A stretch of 64,000 nt of DNA, taken from positions 38,123 through 102,122 of the forward strand of contig JAFRIV010000017.1 in the NCBI GenBank assembly GCA_017432615.1, read 5' to 3'. The notes beneath the pieces were generated by a model. It did not search any database, was not told the DNA's origin, and saw only the letters and a list, made by a program, of their open reading frames with translations. This DNA is from Oscillospiraceae bacterium. GTDB taxonomy: Bacteria > Bacillota > Clostridia > Oscillospirales > Oscillospiraceae. Below are positions 9,954 through 19,989 of this stretch, one piece after another (position 1 is the stretch's first letter; each line of letters starts with the position of its first letter). The position numbers and the translations under genes were made by a program.

Positions 9954-11665
9954 GTATCAGTATCCTCCTTAAATGTAATTGTCCAGTTTGGGAAATTGTA
10001 TAGCGGATTGCCGAGATTGGCATCGATACCTCGAATAGCCTGCCGGTGCGTAATGATCTGCTGCTTCTCAAAGCCGATCACGACAAAATAAGCTGCATTC
10101 GTCAGCACATATTCCGCAAAAGTGCGATAGTTGTTTTTACGGCTTGCGTTGCCGGAAATCAGGTAATTATAAAGGTAGGTCTCATACCCGTTTCCCATGG
10201 ACCGCGTAAAGTTGACGTTGGAGGCATGATTGTTGTCTGTCCGTTCCTGCAGAAGCTGCGTGATGTCAAAATTGTTCCTGAGCTTTACCTCTGCATAGTA
10301 CATATCAAACTGGAGCGGTTCAAAATCTTCATCTTCCAATTCTTCCTTGGTAAGATTCTCATAGTCAGTAAGTGCATTATAATAATCCGTCCAAGTGAGA
10401 GCCATTACATTGACTTTGATGCCGATTGTCAGCATATCGGCGGCAAACCGGTTGGCTACACCGGCTTTTGCTGAACTGTCAGAGCAGAGAATGAAGTTGA
10501 GGACCAGATCCTCGTCATTTCCGTTCATGAGTTCCATAAATCCGTCTTCGTCATAGTCTCGAATACCGTTGTTTTCGAGAATGATTTTACAGCGGTCCAG
10601 ATTATAGGCCAGTGCGGAATTAAGGTCGGAGGGAAAGTCTGTGCAGCTCGGTACCATGGGGATAGCAGAAGCGGTTGCGTTGTTATTTAACAGCGTTTCC
10701 AGGTAAGCCCGATTGAAAGCATACTGCATGGCATACCGAAAGCCACTGATCGCACCGACTCTCGATGACTGATTGAAACCGACAAAATGCATATTCGTAG
10801 TTGCATAGGTATGAATCTCGTTGGTGCTGGCATATCCCAGGTTTGTGTAACTTGACGGGTCGTTAATACATACATCTATGTAGGAGTCTTCAAAAGCGTT
10901 GATGATATCCTCTGCCTCTGTATATTCGGTGAGGTACACCGTTTCTAATGGAAGATCTTTCACTTTGTAAAACCCGTCATATGCCTGCAAAGAGACAAGC
11001 ATTTGACCGGCTTCCGTAATTACATTGCCCTCTTCGTCCAATTCCTCCGGAATCTCTTCAAAAACATAATCATACGGACCGCTGCCGAGAGGAAACTTGT
11101 CATCATAGGAGCCATATTTGATAATGGGGATATTTAAGAGTTTGATGAATTGCGTGTCCCCAATGCTGAGTGTAATGTAGAGTTTATCGTCTCCATCCTG
11201 TGCAGCTCCCTGATAAGTGGAGAAGCGACCAAGAAAACGGTCAGAACTTACAGCACGATCAATGGAATAACGGACGTCGCGAGCGGTAACCGGGGATCCG
11301 TCGTGAAAGGTGTGAGAATTGTCGATGGTAAGCATCCAGCTGGTCGCAGCGTCGTTGCATTCCCACGCGGTGCAGACATTCGGGAGCACTTCAAAATTAT
11401 TGTCTACTTCCACCAGATTCTCGTAGACGAGAGAGCAGACCAGCTGATTGGAGTGATTGGTCGCAATCAAAGGATTAAAACTGTAGCGGCGGTTAATATT
11501 CAGGGAAAACACGCTGTCTGCTGCAGCTCCCATGGTCAGATCTTTCCCTTCGGTAGACTCGGGGATTTCATCGGCTGAAAGATTTGTACCGGGGAGTGTG
11601 CAGCCGGAAGTGGAAAGCATAGCAATTACGAGCAACAGTGCAAGGAATCGTTTTCGTTTAAACAA
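9950..11665 (-). CDS. Orphan family 5 ABC substrate-binding lipoprotein
   Basis: This is a 571-residue extracytoplasmic binding protein of the OppA/DppA family. The best start is TTG at 11663-11665, eight bases after GAGAGGGGGA, which itself overlaps the stop of pgeF. The resulting leader (MFKRKRFLALLLVIAMLSTSGC) ends in an STSGC lipobox, so the mature protein is lipid-anchored. An upstream in-frame ATG would run 57 residues into pgeF and is rejected. No permease or ATPase genes adjoin it, so it either serves a transporter elsewhere or has another role such as sensing. Family membership is visible in the SLVYENLVEVDNNFEVLPNV and DGSPVTARDVRYSIDRAV regions. Confidence 0.85.
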   Translation of the reverse strand: MFKRKRFLALLLVIAMLSTSGCTLPGTNLSADEIPESTEGKDLTMGAAADSVFSLNINRRYSFNPLIATNHSNQLVCSLVYENLVEVDNNFEVLPNVCTAWECNDAATSWMLTIDNSHTFHDGSPVTARDVRYSIDRAVSSDRFLGRFSTYQGAAQDGDDKLYITLSIGDTQFIKLLNIPIIKYGSYDDKFPLGSGPYDYVFEEIPEELDEEGNVITEAGQMLVSLQAYDGFYKVKDLPLETVYLTEYTEAEDIINAFEDSYIDVCINDPSSYTNLGYASTNEIHTYATTNMHFVGFNQSSRVGAISGFRYAMQYAFNRAYLETLLNNNATASAIPMVPSCTDFPSDLNSALAYNLDRCKIILENNGIRDYDEDGFMELMNGNDEDLVLNFILCSDSSAKAGVANRFAADMLTIGIKVNVMALTWTDYYNALTDYENLTKEELEDEDFEPLQFDMYYAEVKLRNNFDITQLLQERTDNNHASNVNFTRSMGNGYETYLYNYLISGNASRKNNYRTFAEYVLTNAAYFVVIGFEKQQIITHRQAIRGIDANLGNPLYNFPNWTITFKEDTDT

Positions 11666-11681
11666 AAGCCTGTTCCCCCTC

Positions 11682-12482
11682 TCACAGCATAATACCGGCA
11701 ACCATACTGCCGCGTACCTGATGATGACGGAACGTGTAGCGTGCTGACCAGAACTTGTCCGGGTGACACATGGTACAGGCATCTGACAGGTCGATATGTT
11801 CCGCAAGCAACCCAAGCTGAAGAAGGCGGCGGGCATTCGCTTTTCGAAGATCTACCATATATTTCCCGTCCTCACGTTTTACCCAAAGCCCTTTTGAATC
11901 ACCGTGAAGATAGGCATTTAACGCGTCAGGCACATCCTGATCTGTTTCAAAACAGCAGGAACCGATGGACGGACCAAGAGCAGCACAGATATTTTGGGGA
12001 ATTGCACCAAGTGACTGCATGGCGGTAACAGCGTTATTTAAAATATCTGCGGCGGAACTTCTCCATCCGCAGTGAACAGCACCTGCGGCATGCCCCTCCA
12101 GATCATACAGAAGCACCGGTACACAGTCAGCAGTAAAACAGAAAATCGGCAAGTGTTTTTCTCCGGTTACAAGTCCGTCCGCTCCTGTGGAAATATTAGC
12201 AAGGCAGGCATGCTTATCCTTTGAAGTTACTGTCTGGATATAATTTCCGTGCACCTGGTCAGTTACACAGCAGTCATCAACGCCGGAAGAAAACAGTGTA
12301 CACCAACGCCGATAGTTTTCTCGGACAGCGTCAGGTTCATCCCCTCGATGAACGCTGATATTGAATGTTTCAAATCCGTTTCTGCTGATACCGCCGAGCC
12401 GGGTGGAAAAAGCATGCACGGCAGGCAGCACAGAAGATGTCAGATAAACAGGACCTTCAGAGCTTGTGTGTTCAGAAAACAT
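11682..12482 (-). CDS. pgeF: Purine nucleoside phosphorylase PgeF (YfiH, laccase domain)
   Basis: This 266-residue protein belongs to the YfiH/DUF152 family, a zinc enzyme reported to phosphorolyse adenosine and other purine nucleosides and to act in peptidoglycan editing in E. coli. Conserved pieces are the VHGN histidine, TADCVPVLLYD with the catalytic Cys, VHCGWR with the zinc His, and LGPSIGSCCFE. The ATG directly follows the secA stop (TAAATG), so translation is probably coupled. The N-terminal GISRNGFETFNIS segment matches the usual GxS...NL start of the family. Confidence 0.9.
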   Translation of the reverse strand: MFSEHTSSEGPVYLTSSVLPAVHAFSTRLGGISRNGFETFNISVHRGDEPDAVRENYRRWCTLFSSGVDDCCVTDQVHGNYIQTVTSKDKHACLANISTGADGLVTGEKHLPIFCFTADCVPVLLYDLEGHAAGAVHCGWRSSAADILNNAVTAMQSLGAIPQNICAALGPSIGSCCFETDQDVPDALNAYLHGDSKGLWVKREDGKYMVDLRKANARRLLQLGLLAEHIDLSDACTMCHPDKFWSARYTFRHHQVRGSMVAGIML

Positions 12483-15254
12483 TTAATTCTCATTTCTGCC
12501 GCAGCATTCCTTGTATTTCAGTCGTCTGCTGCCGTCGGCCTTCATTTTACCACAAGGGCAAGGATCGTTGCGACCGGGTTTCGGAATCTTTTTCACCGGT
12601 TTTTTCTTCTCCGGCTCTCCGCCGGCATTTGCGGCAACATTCTTGGCAACTGCCTTCCGCTGCACTGTCTGTTCACCGCGAACACGCACAGTGAAGAGAC
12701 GGCGCACCGTCTCTTCACGGATGCCGGCAACCATAGCCTCGAACATATCAAAGCCTTCCTGCTTGTAGGCGTCGATCGGTTTTACAGAACCATATCCGCG
12801 CAAACCAATGCCGCGTTTCAGATCATCCATTGCATCAATGTGATCCATCCAGTATTCATCCACTACACGCAGCATGACCACACGCTCAAGTTCACGCATC
12901 AGAGGAGTGCCGTTCGGCATAGAGCCAAAGGCCGTTTCTCTTGCCTGATAGGCTTTCATAGCAAGGTCCTGAATGATCTCTGTCAGTTTATCCTGGGAGA
13001 CAGCCCCGTTGCCCGGCATGCGGACAGCACCTGCGGGAAGGAAGAGCTTTGTAAAAGGAGCAAGTACTTCATCCAGCTGTGCTTGCGTTTCACAACTTTC
13101 TCCATGAAGTGCATCCGATACAGAGGAAGACACAAATTCACGAATCATATTTTCAATCTGCTGCTGGAGATCTTCCCCATTGAGGACCTTCTGGCGTTCC
13201 CCGTAGATGATTTCGCGTTGTTTGTTCATCACATCATCGTATTCCAACACGGTTTTACGGGTCTGGAAGTTACGGGATTCTACGGTTTTCTGCGCCTGCT
13301 CAATGGCATTGGACAGCATTTTGTGATCGAGCGGGGTGTCATCATCCACATTCAGCGCTTCCATCATCCCCATAATGCGCTCAGAGCCGAAGAGACGCAT
13401 AATGTCATCCGTCAGCGCAAGATAGAAGCGGCTTTCACCGGGATCGCCCTGCCGGCCGGATCGTCCACGCAGCTGGTTATCGATACGGCGGGACTCATGG
13501 CGTTCGGTGCCGAGGATGAAAAGACCGCCGGAGGCGCGCACCAGCTCGGCTTCAGCATCCGTCTCCTTTTTGTGCTCGGCTAACTTTTCCGCAAAAAGGG
13601 AGCGTGCCTGAAGAATATCTTCATTGGTTGTTTCGGCAAAACCGGTGGCTTCTGCAATTACCTCATCGGCAAAGCCTTTTTTTCGAAGATCCTGCCGAGC
13701 CATAAACTCCGGGTTGCCGCCCAGAACAATATCTGTACCACGCCCGGCCATATTCGTAGCAATTGTTACTGCCCCCACACGCCCGGCCTGTGCAACAATC
13801 TCTGCCTCTTTTTCATGGTATTTTGCGTTGAGCACAGTGTGGGCGACACCGCGCCGTTTCAGCAAGGAAGAAATATATTCACTTTTTTCAATGGATACTG
13901 TGCCCACCAGGACAGGCTGACCCTTTTCGTGGCAGGCTACGATCTGCTCAATGATGGCACGGTTTTTTCCTGCGTCGTTTTTATATACGACATCCGGATT
14001 ATCTTTACGGATGACCGGCTTGTTTGTAGGGATCTCAATAATATCAAGATTATAAATTGCCTGGAATTCCTCCGCTTCTGTTGCGGCAGTACCCGTCATG
14101 CCAGAGAGCTTGCTGTAAAGACGGAAGTAGTTTTGGAAGGTGATGGTAGCAAGGGTCTTGTTTTCTTTTTGGACATCCACATGTTCTTTGGCTTCAATAG
14201 CCTGATGGAGCCCTTCGGAATAGCGCCGGCCAAGCATCAGACGGCCGGTAAATTCATCAACGATGATAATCTCTCCGTCTTTTACAATATAATCTATATC
14301 CCGCTTCATAATTCCATGTGCTTTCAGCGCTTGGTTAATATGGTGGCTGAGAGTGGCATTTTCCATATCCGCGAGATTTTCCAGCGCAAAGGCTTTTTCA
14401 GCCTTTGCAATGCCGCGTGCAGTCAGAGTGGCCGTTTTTGCCTTCTCATCTACCACATAATCGGCATCGAGATCTTCCTGCTCCTCTTCTTTTTCATCTA
14501 CAGATGCATAAACGATTTTTTTCAAACCGCTGACAAAAATATCAGCCTGGCGATAGAGGTCTGTGCTTTCATCACCTTGCCCGGAGATGATGAGCGGGGT
14601 ACGCGCTTCATCGATAAGAATAGAGTCCACTTCATCGACGATGGCAAAGCTGTGTCCGCGTTGAACCATATTTTCTTTATAGAGGGCCATGTTATCACGC
14701 AGATAATCAAATCCCATCTCATTATTGGTGCCATAAGTAATATCACAGGCATAAGCCTGTTTGCGCTGAGAAGAATCCAGATCGTGGACAATCAGACCGA
14801 CGGAAAGACCGAGGAAACGGTGTATCTTTCCCATCCATTCACTGTCACGCCGGGCAAGATAATCATTTACCGTAACAATATGAACTCCTTCTCCGGCCAG
14901 TGCATTAAGATAGGAAGGAAGAACGGCAACAAGTGTTTTGCCCTCGCCTGTTTTCATTTCGGCGATGCGGCCCTGATGAAGCACGATACCGCCGATTACC
15001 TGTACATAGAAAGGCTTCATGCCGAGAACACGCCATGCGGCTTCCCGTGCAGTGGCAAATGCTTCCGGAAGAAGATCGTCTAATGTTTCACCGGCGGAAA
15101 GACGATTCTTGAACGCTGCTGTTTTTCCGCGGAGCTGTTCATCACTCAGAGAGGAATACTCCTCTTCCAGTGCCATGACAGATTTTGCAATCGGAACTAT
15201 TTTTTTCAATTCACGGTCAGAATAACTGCCGAAAATCTTATCTAAAAAACCCAT
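12483..15254 (-). CDS. secA: Preprotein translocase ATPase SecA
   Basis: This 923-residue motor drives unfolded preproteins through SecYEG. The DEAD motor is complete: [14 protein letters not shown] (Walker A, about residue 100), [20 protein letters not shown] (Walker B), and the second motor half with [17 protein letters not shown] and [20 protein letters not shown]. The C-terminal zinc tail [19 protein letters not shown]...CC is present, which binds SecB or ribosomes in relatives. The length is ordinary, with no large insertions. It heads a leftward operon with pgeF, an SBP lipoprotein and cdd. Confidence 0.98.
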   Translation of the reverse strand: MGFLDKIFGSYSDRELKKIVPIAKSVMALEEEYSSLSDEQLRGKTAAFKNRLSAGETLDDLLPEAFATAREAAWRVLGMKPFYVQVIGGIVLHQGRIAEMKTGEGKTLVAVLPSYLNALAGEGVHIVTVNDYLARRDSEWMGKIHRFLGLSVGLIVHDLDSSQRKQAYACDITYGTNNEMGFDYLRDNMALYKENMVQRGHSFAIVDEVDSILIDEARTPLIISGQGDESTDLYRQADIFVSGLKKIVYASVDEKEEEQEDLDADYVVDEKAKTATLTARGIAKAEKAFALENLADMENATLSHHINQALKAHGIMKRDIDYIVKDGEIIIVDEFTGRLMLGRRYSEGLHQAIEAKEHVDVQKENKTLATITFQNYFRLYSKLSGMTGTAATEAEEFQAIYNLDIIEIPTNKPVIRKDNPDVVYKNDAGKNRAIIEQIVACHEKGQPVLVGTVSIEKSEYISSLLKRRGVAHTVLNAKYHEKEAEIVAQAGRVGAVTIATNMAGRGTDIVLGGNPEFMARQDLRKKGFADEVIAEATGFAETTNEDILQARSLFAEKLAEHKKETDAEAELVRASGGLFILGTERHESRRIDNQLRGRSGRQGDPGESRFYLALTDDIMRLFGSERIMGMMEALNVDDDTPLDHKMLSNAIEQAQKTVESRNFQTRKTVLEYDDVMNKQREIIYGERQKVLNGEDLQQQIENMIREFVSSSVSDALHGESCETQAQLDEVLAPFTKLFLPAGAVRMPGNGAVSQDKLTEIIQDLAMKAYQARETAFGSMPNGTPLMRELERVVMLRVVDEYWMDHIDAMDDLKRGIGLRGYGSVKPIDAYKQEGFDMFEAMVAGIREETVRRLFTVRVRGEQTVQRKAVAKNVAANAGGEPEKKKPVKKIPKPGRNDPCPCGKMKADGSRRLKYKECCGRNEN

Positions 15255-15297
15255 TTTGTACCTTCTTCAAGAAATAATTGATAAAACAACATTTTAC

Positions 15298-15306
15298 AGT
15301 ATAACA
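15298..15306 (-). promoter_or_regulatory. Extended -10 promoter of secA
   Basis: On the minus strand TGTTATACT forms an extended -10 element about 45 nt upstream of the secA ATG. No good -35 box is seen at the matching distance, which is common for extended -10 promoters. Confidence 0.55.
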
Positions 15307-15360
15307 CAGGAGAGACAAGAAAAAAATAGCCTGTTTGTAAAGTTTTCTCTTAAATCTTTC

Positions 15361-15389
15361 TTGCTGTTTCCAATCTGGTATGGTAAACT
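15361..15389 (+). promoter_or_regulatory. Promoter of the DUF1846 gene
   Basis: TTGCTG (15361-15366), 17 bp, TAAACT (15384-15389). It lies 43-71 nt upstream of the ATG and is followed by an ACGGAGG ribosome site. Confidence 0.65.
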
Positions 15390-15431
15390 GTCTAACGATT
15401 TTTTAGTTCTACACGGAGGCAAAAGGAAACC

Positions 15432-16916
15432 ATGCGTAAACTCGGCTTTGACAGTGTAAAATATAATGCTTTACAGTCGCAAAGCATCAAGGACAGGATT
15501 TCCCGCTTTGGTGGAAAACTGTATCTGGAATTTGGAGGGAAGCTGTTTGATGACTATCATGCATCCCGCGTTTTTCCCGGATTCCAGCCGGACAGCAAAG
15601 TTCGAATGCTTCTGGAAATGAAGGATGTGGCGGAGATTGTACTTGCTATCTCTGCGGACGATATTGAACGCTCCAAGCGGCGTGGGGATCTGGGTATTAC
15701 ATACGACGAGGATACGCTGCGCCTGATTGATTCCTTTCGGAGCATAGGGCTGTATGTAGGAAGTGTTGTAATCACGCATTACCGTGGACAGAAAGCAGCC
15801 GATAAATTTTATGCACGGTTGGAAGCGCTGGGGATCAAAGCTTATCACCACTACATCATTCCGGAATATCCGTCCAATGTGCCGCTGATCATCTCGGAAG
15901 AGGGCTTTGGCAGGAATGATTATATTGAAACTTCAAGGCCTCTTGTGATCGTAACGGCTCCTGGACCGGGAAGCGGGAAAATGGCTACCTGTCTTTCCCA
16001 GCTTTATCAGGAGCATAAGCGCGGCATCAATGCAGGGTATGCAAAGTTTGAAACTTTCCCCGTGTGGAACCTGCCTCTGAAGCACCCGGTGAATCTTGCC
16101 TATGAAGCGGCGACAGCGGATCTCAATGATGTGAATATGATCGATCCTTTCCATCTGGAAGCATATGGGGAGACGACAGTCAATTATAATCGTGATGTAG
16201 AGATCTTCCCGGTGCTGGAAGCCATGTTTCGGGAAATCTATGGGGAAAGTCCATATAAAAGCCCGACGGATATGGGTGTCAATCAGATCGGTTTTTGTAT
16301 TCTGGACGAAGAAGTTTGCTGTGAAGCTTCCAGGCAGGAGATTATCCGGCGTTATTATGCTACGGCCTGCAGCGTAAAGCAGGGATTATCCGACCCTATG
16401 GAATTGCGTAAGATCGAACTTCTGATGAAGTCTACCGGTATTACGCCGGCAGACAGAAAGGTAGCGGTTGCAGCGCTTCAGCGTGCAGAAGAAACTGACG
16501 GTCCGGCTGTGGCCATTGAATTGAATGACGGAAGAATGATTACCGGCAAGACGACGGATCTTTTGGGGGCGGCATCAGCCTGTCTGATCAACTCGATGAA
16601 AGCCATCTCCGGTATTCGAAAGAAAACGAAACTGATTCCCAAAAATATCATTCAGCCGATCCAGCACCTGAAAGTGGAACATCTCGGCAACCGCAACCCG
16701 TTGCTGCACATCGATGAGATTTTGATCGCACTTTCTGTCTGTGCTGTGACGAATCCGGTGGTGGAGGAAGCTTTGGATGCACTGGGTGAACTTCGCGGTT
16801 GTGAAGCACATTCTTCAGTGATTCTCTCCCATCAGGATGAAGAGATTTTCAAGCGCCTGGGTATGAATATCACATTGGAACCCCGTTATCAGACGGAAAA
16901 ACTGTATCACGCCTGA
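15432..16916 (+). CDS. DUF1846 family protein
   Basis: This 494-residue cytoplasmic protein matches the DUF1846 family in length and in its start (GFDSVKYNALQSQSIKDRI). A nucleotide-binding-like loop, TAPGPGSGKMATCLSQLY, lies near residue 175. The biochemical role of the family is not established. The ribosome site ACGGAGG sits about 10 nt before the ATG. The gene is divergent from secA and is followed eight bases later by a LysR regulator in the same direction, so the two are probably co-transcribed. Confidence 0.85.
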   Translation: MRKLGFDSVKYNALQSQSIKDRISRFGGKLYLEFGGKLFDDYHASRVFPGFQPDSKVRMLLEMKDVAEIVLAISADDIERSKRRGDLGITYDEDTLRLIDSFRSIGLYVGSVVITHYRGQKAADKFYARLEALGIKAYHHYIIPEYPSNVPLIISEEGFGRNDYIETSRPLVIVTAPGPGSGKMATCLSQLYQEHKRGINAGYAKFETFPVWNLPLKHPVNLAYEAATADLNDVNMIDPFHLEAYGETTVNYNRDVEIFPVLEAMFREIYGESPYKSPTDMGVNQIGFCILDEEVCCEASRQEIIRRYYATACSVKQGLSDPMELRKIELLMKSTGITPADRKVAVAALQRAEETDGPAVAIELNDGRMITGKTTDLLGAASACLINSMKAISGIRKKTKLIPKNIIQPIQHLKVEHLGNRNPLLHIDEILIALSVCAVTNPVVEEALDALGELRGCEAHSSVILSHQDEEIFKRLGMNITLEPRYQTEKLYHA

Positions 16917-16924
16917 GATGCAGA

Positions 16925-17797
16925 ATGCAGAATAAAGATATAGAAATATTCCTCGACCTTGTTCAGGCGAGGAATATTACAAAGACAGCGGAACATCTGT
17001 TTCTTGCCCAGTCGGTGGTCAGTACCAGACTAAAACGGCTGGAGGAAGAACTGGGTTATGAGCTTTTCACCCGATCTAAGGGAGTTCGGGAGATGGAACT
17101 GACCAGGCAGGGCAGAGAATTTGTCGGCATCGCTACACGATGGAAAAACCTTTTTGAAGAGGCTGATCTGCTGAGGGAACGCGCCCAGGTGTTGTTGCGC
17201 ATCGCCGCTCCGGAGAGCGTATATTACGATTTTCTGGAGCCGATTGTGGTATCTACGATACATCGAAACCAGGCGTTGAAGCTGTCCGTGCAGATCAGTG
17301 ATTCCTCCGGCATTTACGATATGATGGAAAACAACAGTATCGATTTCGGGTTTGCCTCCTACGAATCTTCCCGGGCAAATATCATCCATCAGCATGTCTA
17401 CGATCAGACCTTTTGTGTAGTGAGCTATACAAAACTGGCAGAAGGGGAGAACCTTTCCCCGCTTGTGCTGGATCCCGGCAAAGAGGTACAGCTTTCCGGC
17501 GGAAACTTTTCCAGTTTGACACTCTGGAGAGAAAAATGGTTTTCTGAGCACAATAATTGCCGTGTTGAGGTCAACTCTCCGCATATGATGGTGAGCCTCT
17601 TGAAGGAGGAGGGAACGTGGGCGTTATTGCCGTCTATCTCAGCAGGACATATTGCATCTCTGTATGGCATGCGCATCTACGAACTCACGGACGCGCCAGA
17701 GAAGAGAAAAATCTATCTGCTGCGCCATGAAGGGGCTGCCTTTATGCAGACAGAAGCAGCGGCGATCTTCTCGGAAATGCTGGAAAAAACAAGATAA
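16925..17797 (+). CDS. LysR family transcriptional regulator
   Basis: This 290-residue regulator has an N-terminal winged helix-turn-helix (about residues 4-62; FLDLVQARNITKTAEHLFLAQ then SVVSTRLKRLEEELGYELF). A LysR-type effector-binding domain runs from about residue 90 to the end. The gene begins eight bases after the DUF1846 stop with only a weak ribosome site, suggesting coupled translation. LysR proteins usually control a divergent or adjacent operon, but none of the neighbouring genes is an obvious target. The effector is unknown. Confidence 0.88.
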   Translation: MQNKDIEIFLDLVQARNITKTAEHLFLAQSVVSTRLKRLEEELGYELFTRSKGVREMELTRQGREFVGIATRWKNLFEEADLLRERAQVLLRIAAPESVYYDFLEPIVVSTIHRNQALKLSVQISDSSGIYDMMENNSIDFGFASYESSRANIIHQHVYDQTFCVVSYTKLAEGENLSPLVLDPGKEVQLSGGNFSSLTLWREKWFSEHNNCRVEVNSPHMMVSLLKEEGTWALLPSISAGHIASLYGMRIYELTDAPEKRKIYLLRHEGAAFMQTEAAAIFSEMLEKTR

Positions 17798-17812
17798 GCG
17801 TTTCCTGAAATC

Positions 17813-18682
17813 TCAGGAGTCTGTTCCCTGCATCAGCAATTCAAGAATTGTTTTTCCGACGCCTGCGGCATTATTGTCGCAGGCGGTTATTCTGTCTGCA
17901 GCGGAGCGAACAACAGCATCCCCATTGCACATGGCTATGCCGGTACCGGCGGTCTGAATCATAGCCAGATCATTGGAATTGTCTCCAAAAGCAACGGAAC
18001 ACTCAACCGGGATTCCGAGAAGATGACAGAGCGTATTGAGGGCATGACCTTTATCAGCATCGGCAGCATTGATCTCAATGTTGGAAGCCATGGAGGAAGT
18101 GGCTTTAACAGCGGGAAAAAGCCTGGGCAAAAGATCAATCTGGCTGAGACGGATTGCATTGTCCTTGTCCTGAAAGAAATACTGAATCTTCTGAACGGCT
18201 TCTCCATTTTTCTGGACGTACTGTGGAAGATTCGGAACAGGGCGGCGGATACGCTTCATATACTGGACGTAATGCGCATCAGAAACATAGTCCTGCAGAC
18301 AGTCATACATGGACTGCGTCATGAGACCTTCATCCTGCATATAACAATCATACAGACAATCGAGTGTTTCAGCATATCGGAAAAGATCCAGTGCCAGAGT
18401 GTTGGAGAGATCTGCCGAAAAAAGCACACGATTCTCCTTTGCGTCGTATATACTGGCCCCGTTAATTAGAATAAAATATCGCAAATAGGGTAATGAGCGG
18501 AATTCCTGCGGCAAACCGGCATAGAGCCTGCCCGTGGCAGGAACCGGGATGATGCCATGCGCTGCTGCGGCTTCAAGCGCCTGAAGATTTTGTGCGGGGA
18601 TATGTTTTTCGTCATCTAAAAAGGTGCCGTCCAGATCAAAAGCGACCAGGCGGATCTCCGGAAGATTTCCTTGCTGTTTCAT
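17813..18682 (-). CDS. Cof-type HAD phosphatase
   Basis: This 289-residue haloacid-dehalogenase-fold hydrolase of the Cof (IIB) type dephosphorylates sugar phosphates or cofactors in the cytoplasm. Motif I is FDLDGTFLDD near the N-terminus, motif II lies at PVPATGRL, and motifs III/IV are DKGHALNTLC and AFGDNSNDLAMI. The ATG at 18680-18682 is chosen because an AAAAGGAG site precedes it; an upstream in-frame ATG nine codons earlier lacks one. It is convergent with the LysR gene, 15 nt apart. Cof proteins have overlapping substrate ranges, so no specific substrate is given. Confidence 0.88.
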   Translation of the reverse strand: MKQQGNLPEIRLVAFDLDGTFLDDEKHIPAQNLQALEAAAAHGIIPVPATGRLYAGLPQEFRSLPYLRYFILINGASIYDAKENRVLFSADLSNTLALDLFRYAETLDCLYDCYMQDEGLMTQSMYDCLQDYVSDAHYVQYMKRIRRPVPNLPQYVQKNGEAVQKIQYFFQDKDNAIRLSQIDLLPRLFPAVKATSSMASNIEINAADADKGHALNTLCHLLGIPVECSVAFGDNSNDLAMIQTAGTGIAMCNGDAVVRSAADRITACDNNAAGVGKTILELLMQGTDS

Positions 18683-18711
18683 GCTTTGCACACTCCTTTT
18701 TGCTGCCACTC

Positions 18712-18740
18712 ATGATAGAACAAACTGGAAAAAAACGCAA
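18712..18740 (-). promoter_or_regulatory. Promoter of the HAD phosphatase gene
   Basis: On the minus strand: TTGCGT (18735-18740), 17 bp, TATCAT (18712-18717). The leader would be about 25 nt. Confidence 0.65.
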
Positions 18741-18852
18741 CAGATTTGTGTAAAATATCCAAAGAGAAACGCTGTCTCCATTAATATTTCGTTTTATTGC
18801 CAATAATTCATAAAAATATCAAAAATCATGATAATTTATGTTTTTTCCGTAT

Positions 18853-18881
18853 TTTACTTTTTTAAGGGATTATCGTATTAT
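18853..18881 (+). promoter_or_regulatory. Promoter of the TAXI-TRAP operon
   Basis: TTTACT (18853-18858), 17 bp, TATTAT (18876-18881), in a very AT-rich stretch 39 nt before the ATG. Confidence 0.65.
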
Positions 18882-18919
18882 TAAACCTGCAAAATTTTAA
18901 GAAAAGTGAGGAATTATCC

Positions 18920-19894
18920 ATGAAAAAGGTACTTTCCATTCTTTTGGCACTTTGCCTGGTTCTCTCTGTAGCGGCTGTTGCATTCGCTGATGCAGCGGCA
19001 AAAGACGGTGGATCGAAAATCATCTTTACGACTGGCGGCGAAGCCGGGACCTATTTTGGATTTGGTGGTGTTCTGGCACAGAAGGTCAGCGAGGTTACCA
19101 GCACAAATGTAACAGCCACTGCCTCCGGTGGGTCTGCGGCTAACATTGATGCTCTGGATATGGGTGATGCACAGCTCGGTTTTTCCCAGTCTGACGTTCT
19201 GTCCTATGCGTATGAAGGTGTGCGTTCCTTTGAAGATCTCGGCGCGATTAACAATTTCTCCATCGTGGCACCTCTTTATATGGAGCAGGTTCAGGTGGTC
19301 ACCATGAATCCGGATATTAAAACGGTTGCTGATCTGAAGGGAAAGGCAGTTTCTATCGGAGCGGCAGGTTCCGGTGTTTACTTTAATGCAATCGATGTTC
19401 TGGGTGTTTATGGCCTGACAGAGGAAGATATCAAGCCTACCTACCAGTCCTTTGCCGACAGTGCAGAAGCCCTTCAGGATGGCCAGATCGACGCTGCTTT
19501 CATCGTAGCCGGGGCACCGACTACCGCAGTAACTTCTCTTGCTACAACAAACAATGTCTATCTTGTCAGCCTGGATGATGAGCACATCAATGCTTTGATT
19601 GAGGAATCTCCCTTCTATGCAAAAGCTGTGATTCCGGCAGAAACCTATAAAATGCCTGAGGATGCTACTACCGTTGCGGTCAGCGCAGTGGTGATTGCAG
19701 CGGATGATGTGGCAGATGCGGATGTGTACAACTTCCTGTTTGGCGTGTTTGAGAATCTTGATGCACTTGCTCAGATCCATGATAAGGCAAACGAACTCAG
19801 CCTTGAGTTTGCTTCCTCTTTCTCCGGTGTTCCGTATCACAGTGGCGCTGTTGCCTACTTTGCCGACAAGGGGATTACGGTTGAAGGCAAATAA
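18920..19894 (+). CDS. TAXI family TRAP transporter solute-binding protein
   Basis: This 324-residue extracytoplasmic binding protein belongs to the TAXI group of TRAP transporters, which feed a sodium- or proton-driven importer rather than an ATPase. Residues 1-24 form a signal peptide ending AFA before Asp; the only cysteine lies inside the hydrophobic core, so there is no lipobox. The family hallmark TTGGEAGTYFGFGGVLAQ and the SGGSAANIDALDMGDAQLGF stretch follow directly. The fused permease is encoded 95 nt downstream, after a hairpin. Ligands of TAXI proteins are often glutamate or other dicarboxylates, but this one cannot be assigned. Confidence 0.92.
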   Translation: MKKVLSILLALCLVLSVAAVAFADAAAKDGGSKIIFTTGGEAGTYFGFGGVLAQKVSEVTSTNVTATASGGSAANIDALDMGDAQLGFSQSDVLSYAYEGVRSFEDLGAINNFSIVAPLYMEQVQVVTMNPDIKTVADLKGKAVSIGAAGSGVYFNAIDVLGVYGLTEEDIKPTYQSFADSAEALQDGQIDAAFIVAGAPTTAVTSLATTNNVYLVSLDDEHINALIEESPFYAKAVIPAETYKMPEDATTVAVSAVVIAADDVADADVYNFLFGVFENLDALAQIHDKANELSLEFASSFSGVPYHSGAVAYFADKGITVEGK

Positions 19895-19920
19895 GATCTG
19901 ATCCCCTAAATCATGCGGAA

Positions 19921-19959
19921 GCCCGCATCCTCTGTGGATGCGGGCAGCGTGATTTTTTT
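19921..19959 (+). terminator. Intercistronic hairpin/partial terminator (TAXI)
   Basis: A perfect 10-bp GC-rich stem with a five-base loop, followed six bases later by a seven-base T run. It lies between the binding-protein and permease genes and would end most transcripts after the former. Confidence 0.75.
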
Positions 19960-19989
19960 GCTTCATTCTTTCGTAAAGGAGATCGTTTT

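Noticed and set aside
12249-15083. Two long open frames (over 420 codons each) on the plus strand opposite secA
   Set aside because: They lie antisense to a complete secA, have no ribosome sites, and their translations look like shuffled codon complements without any domain.
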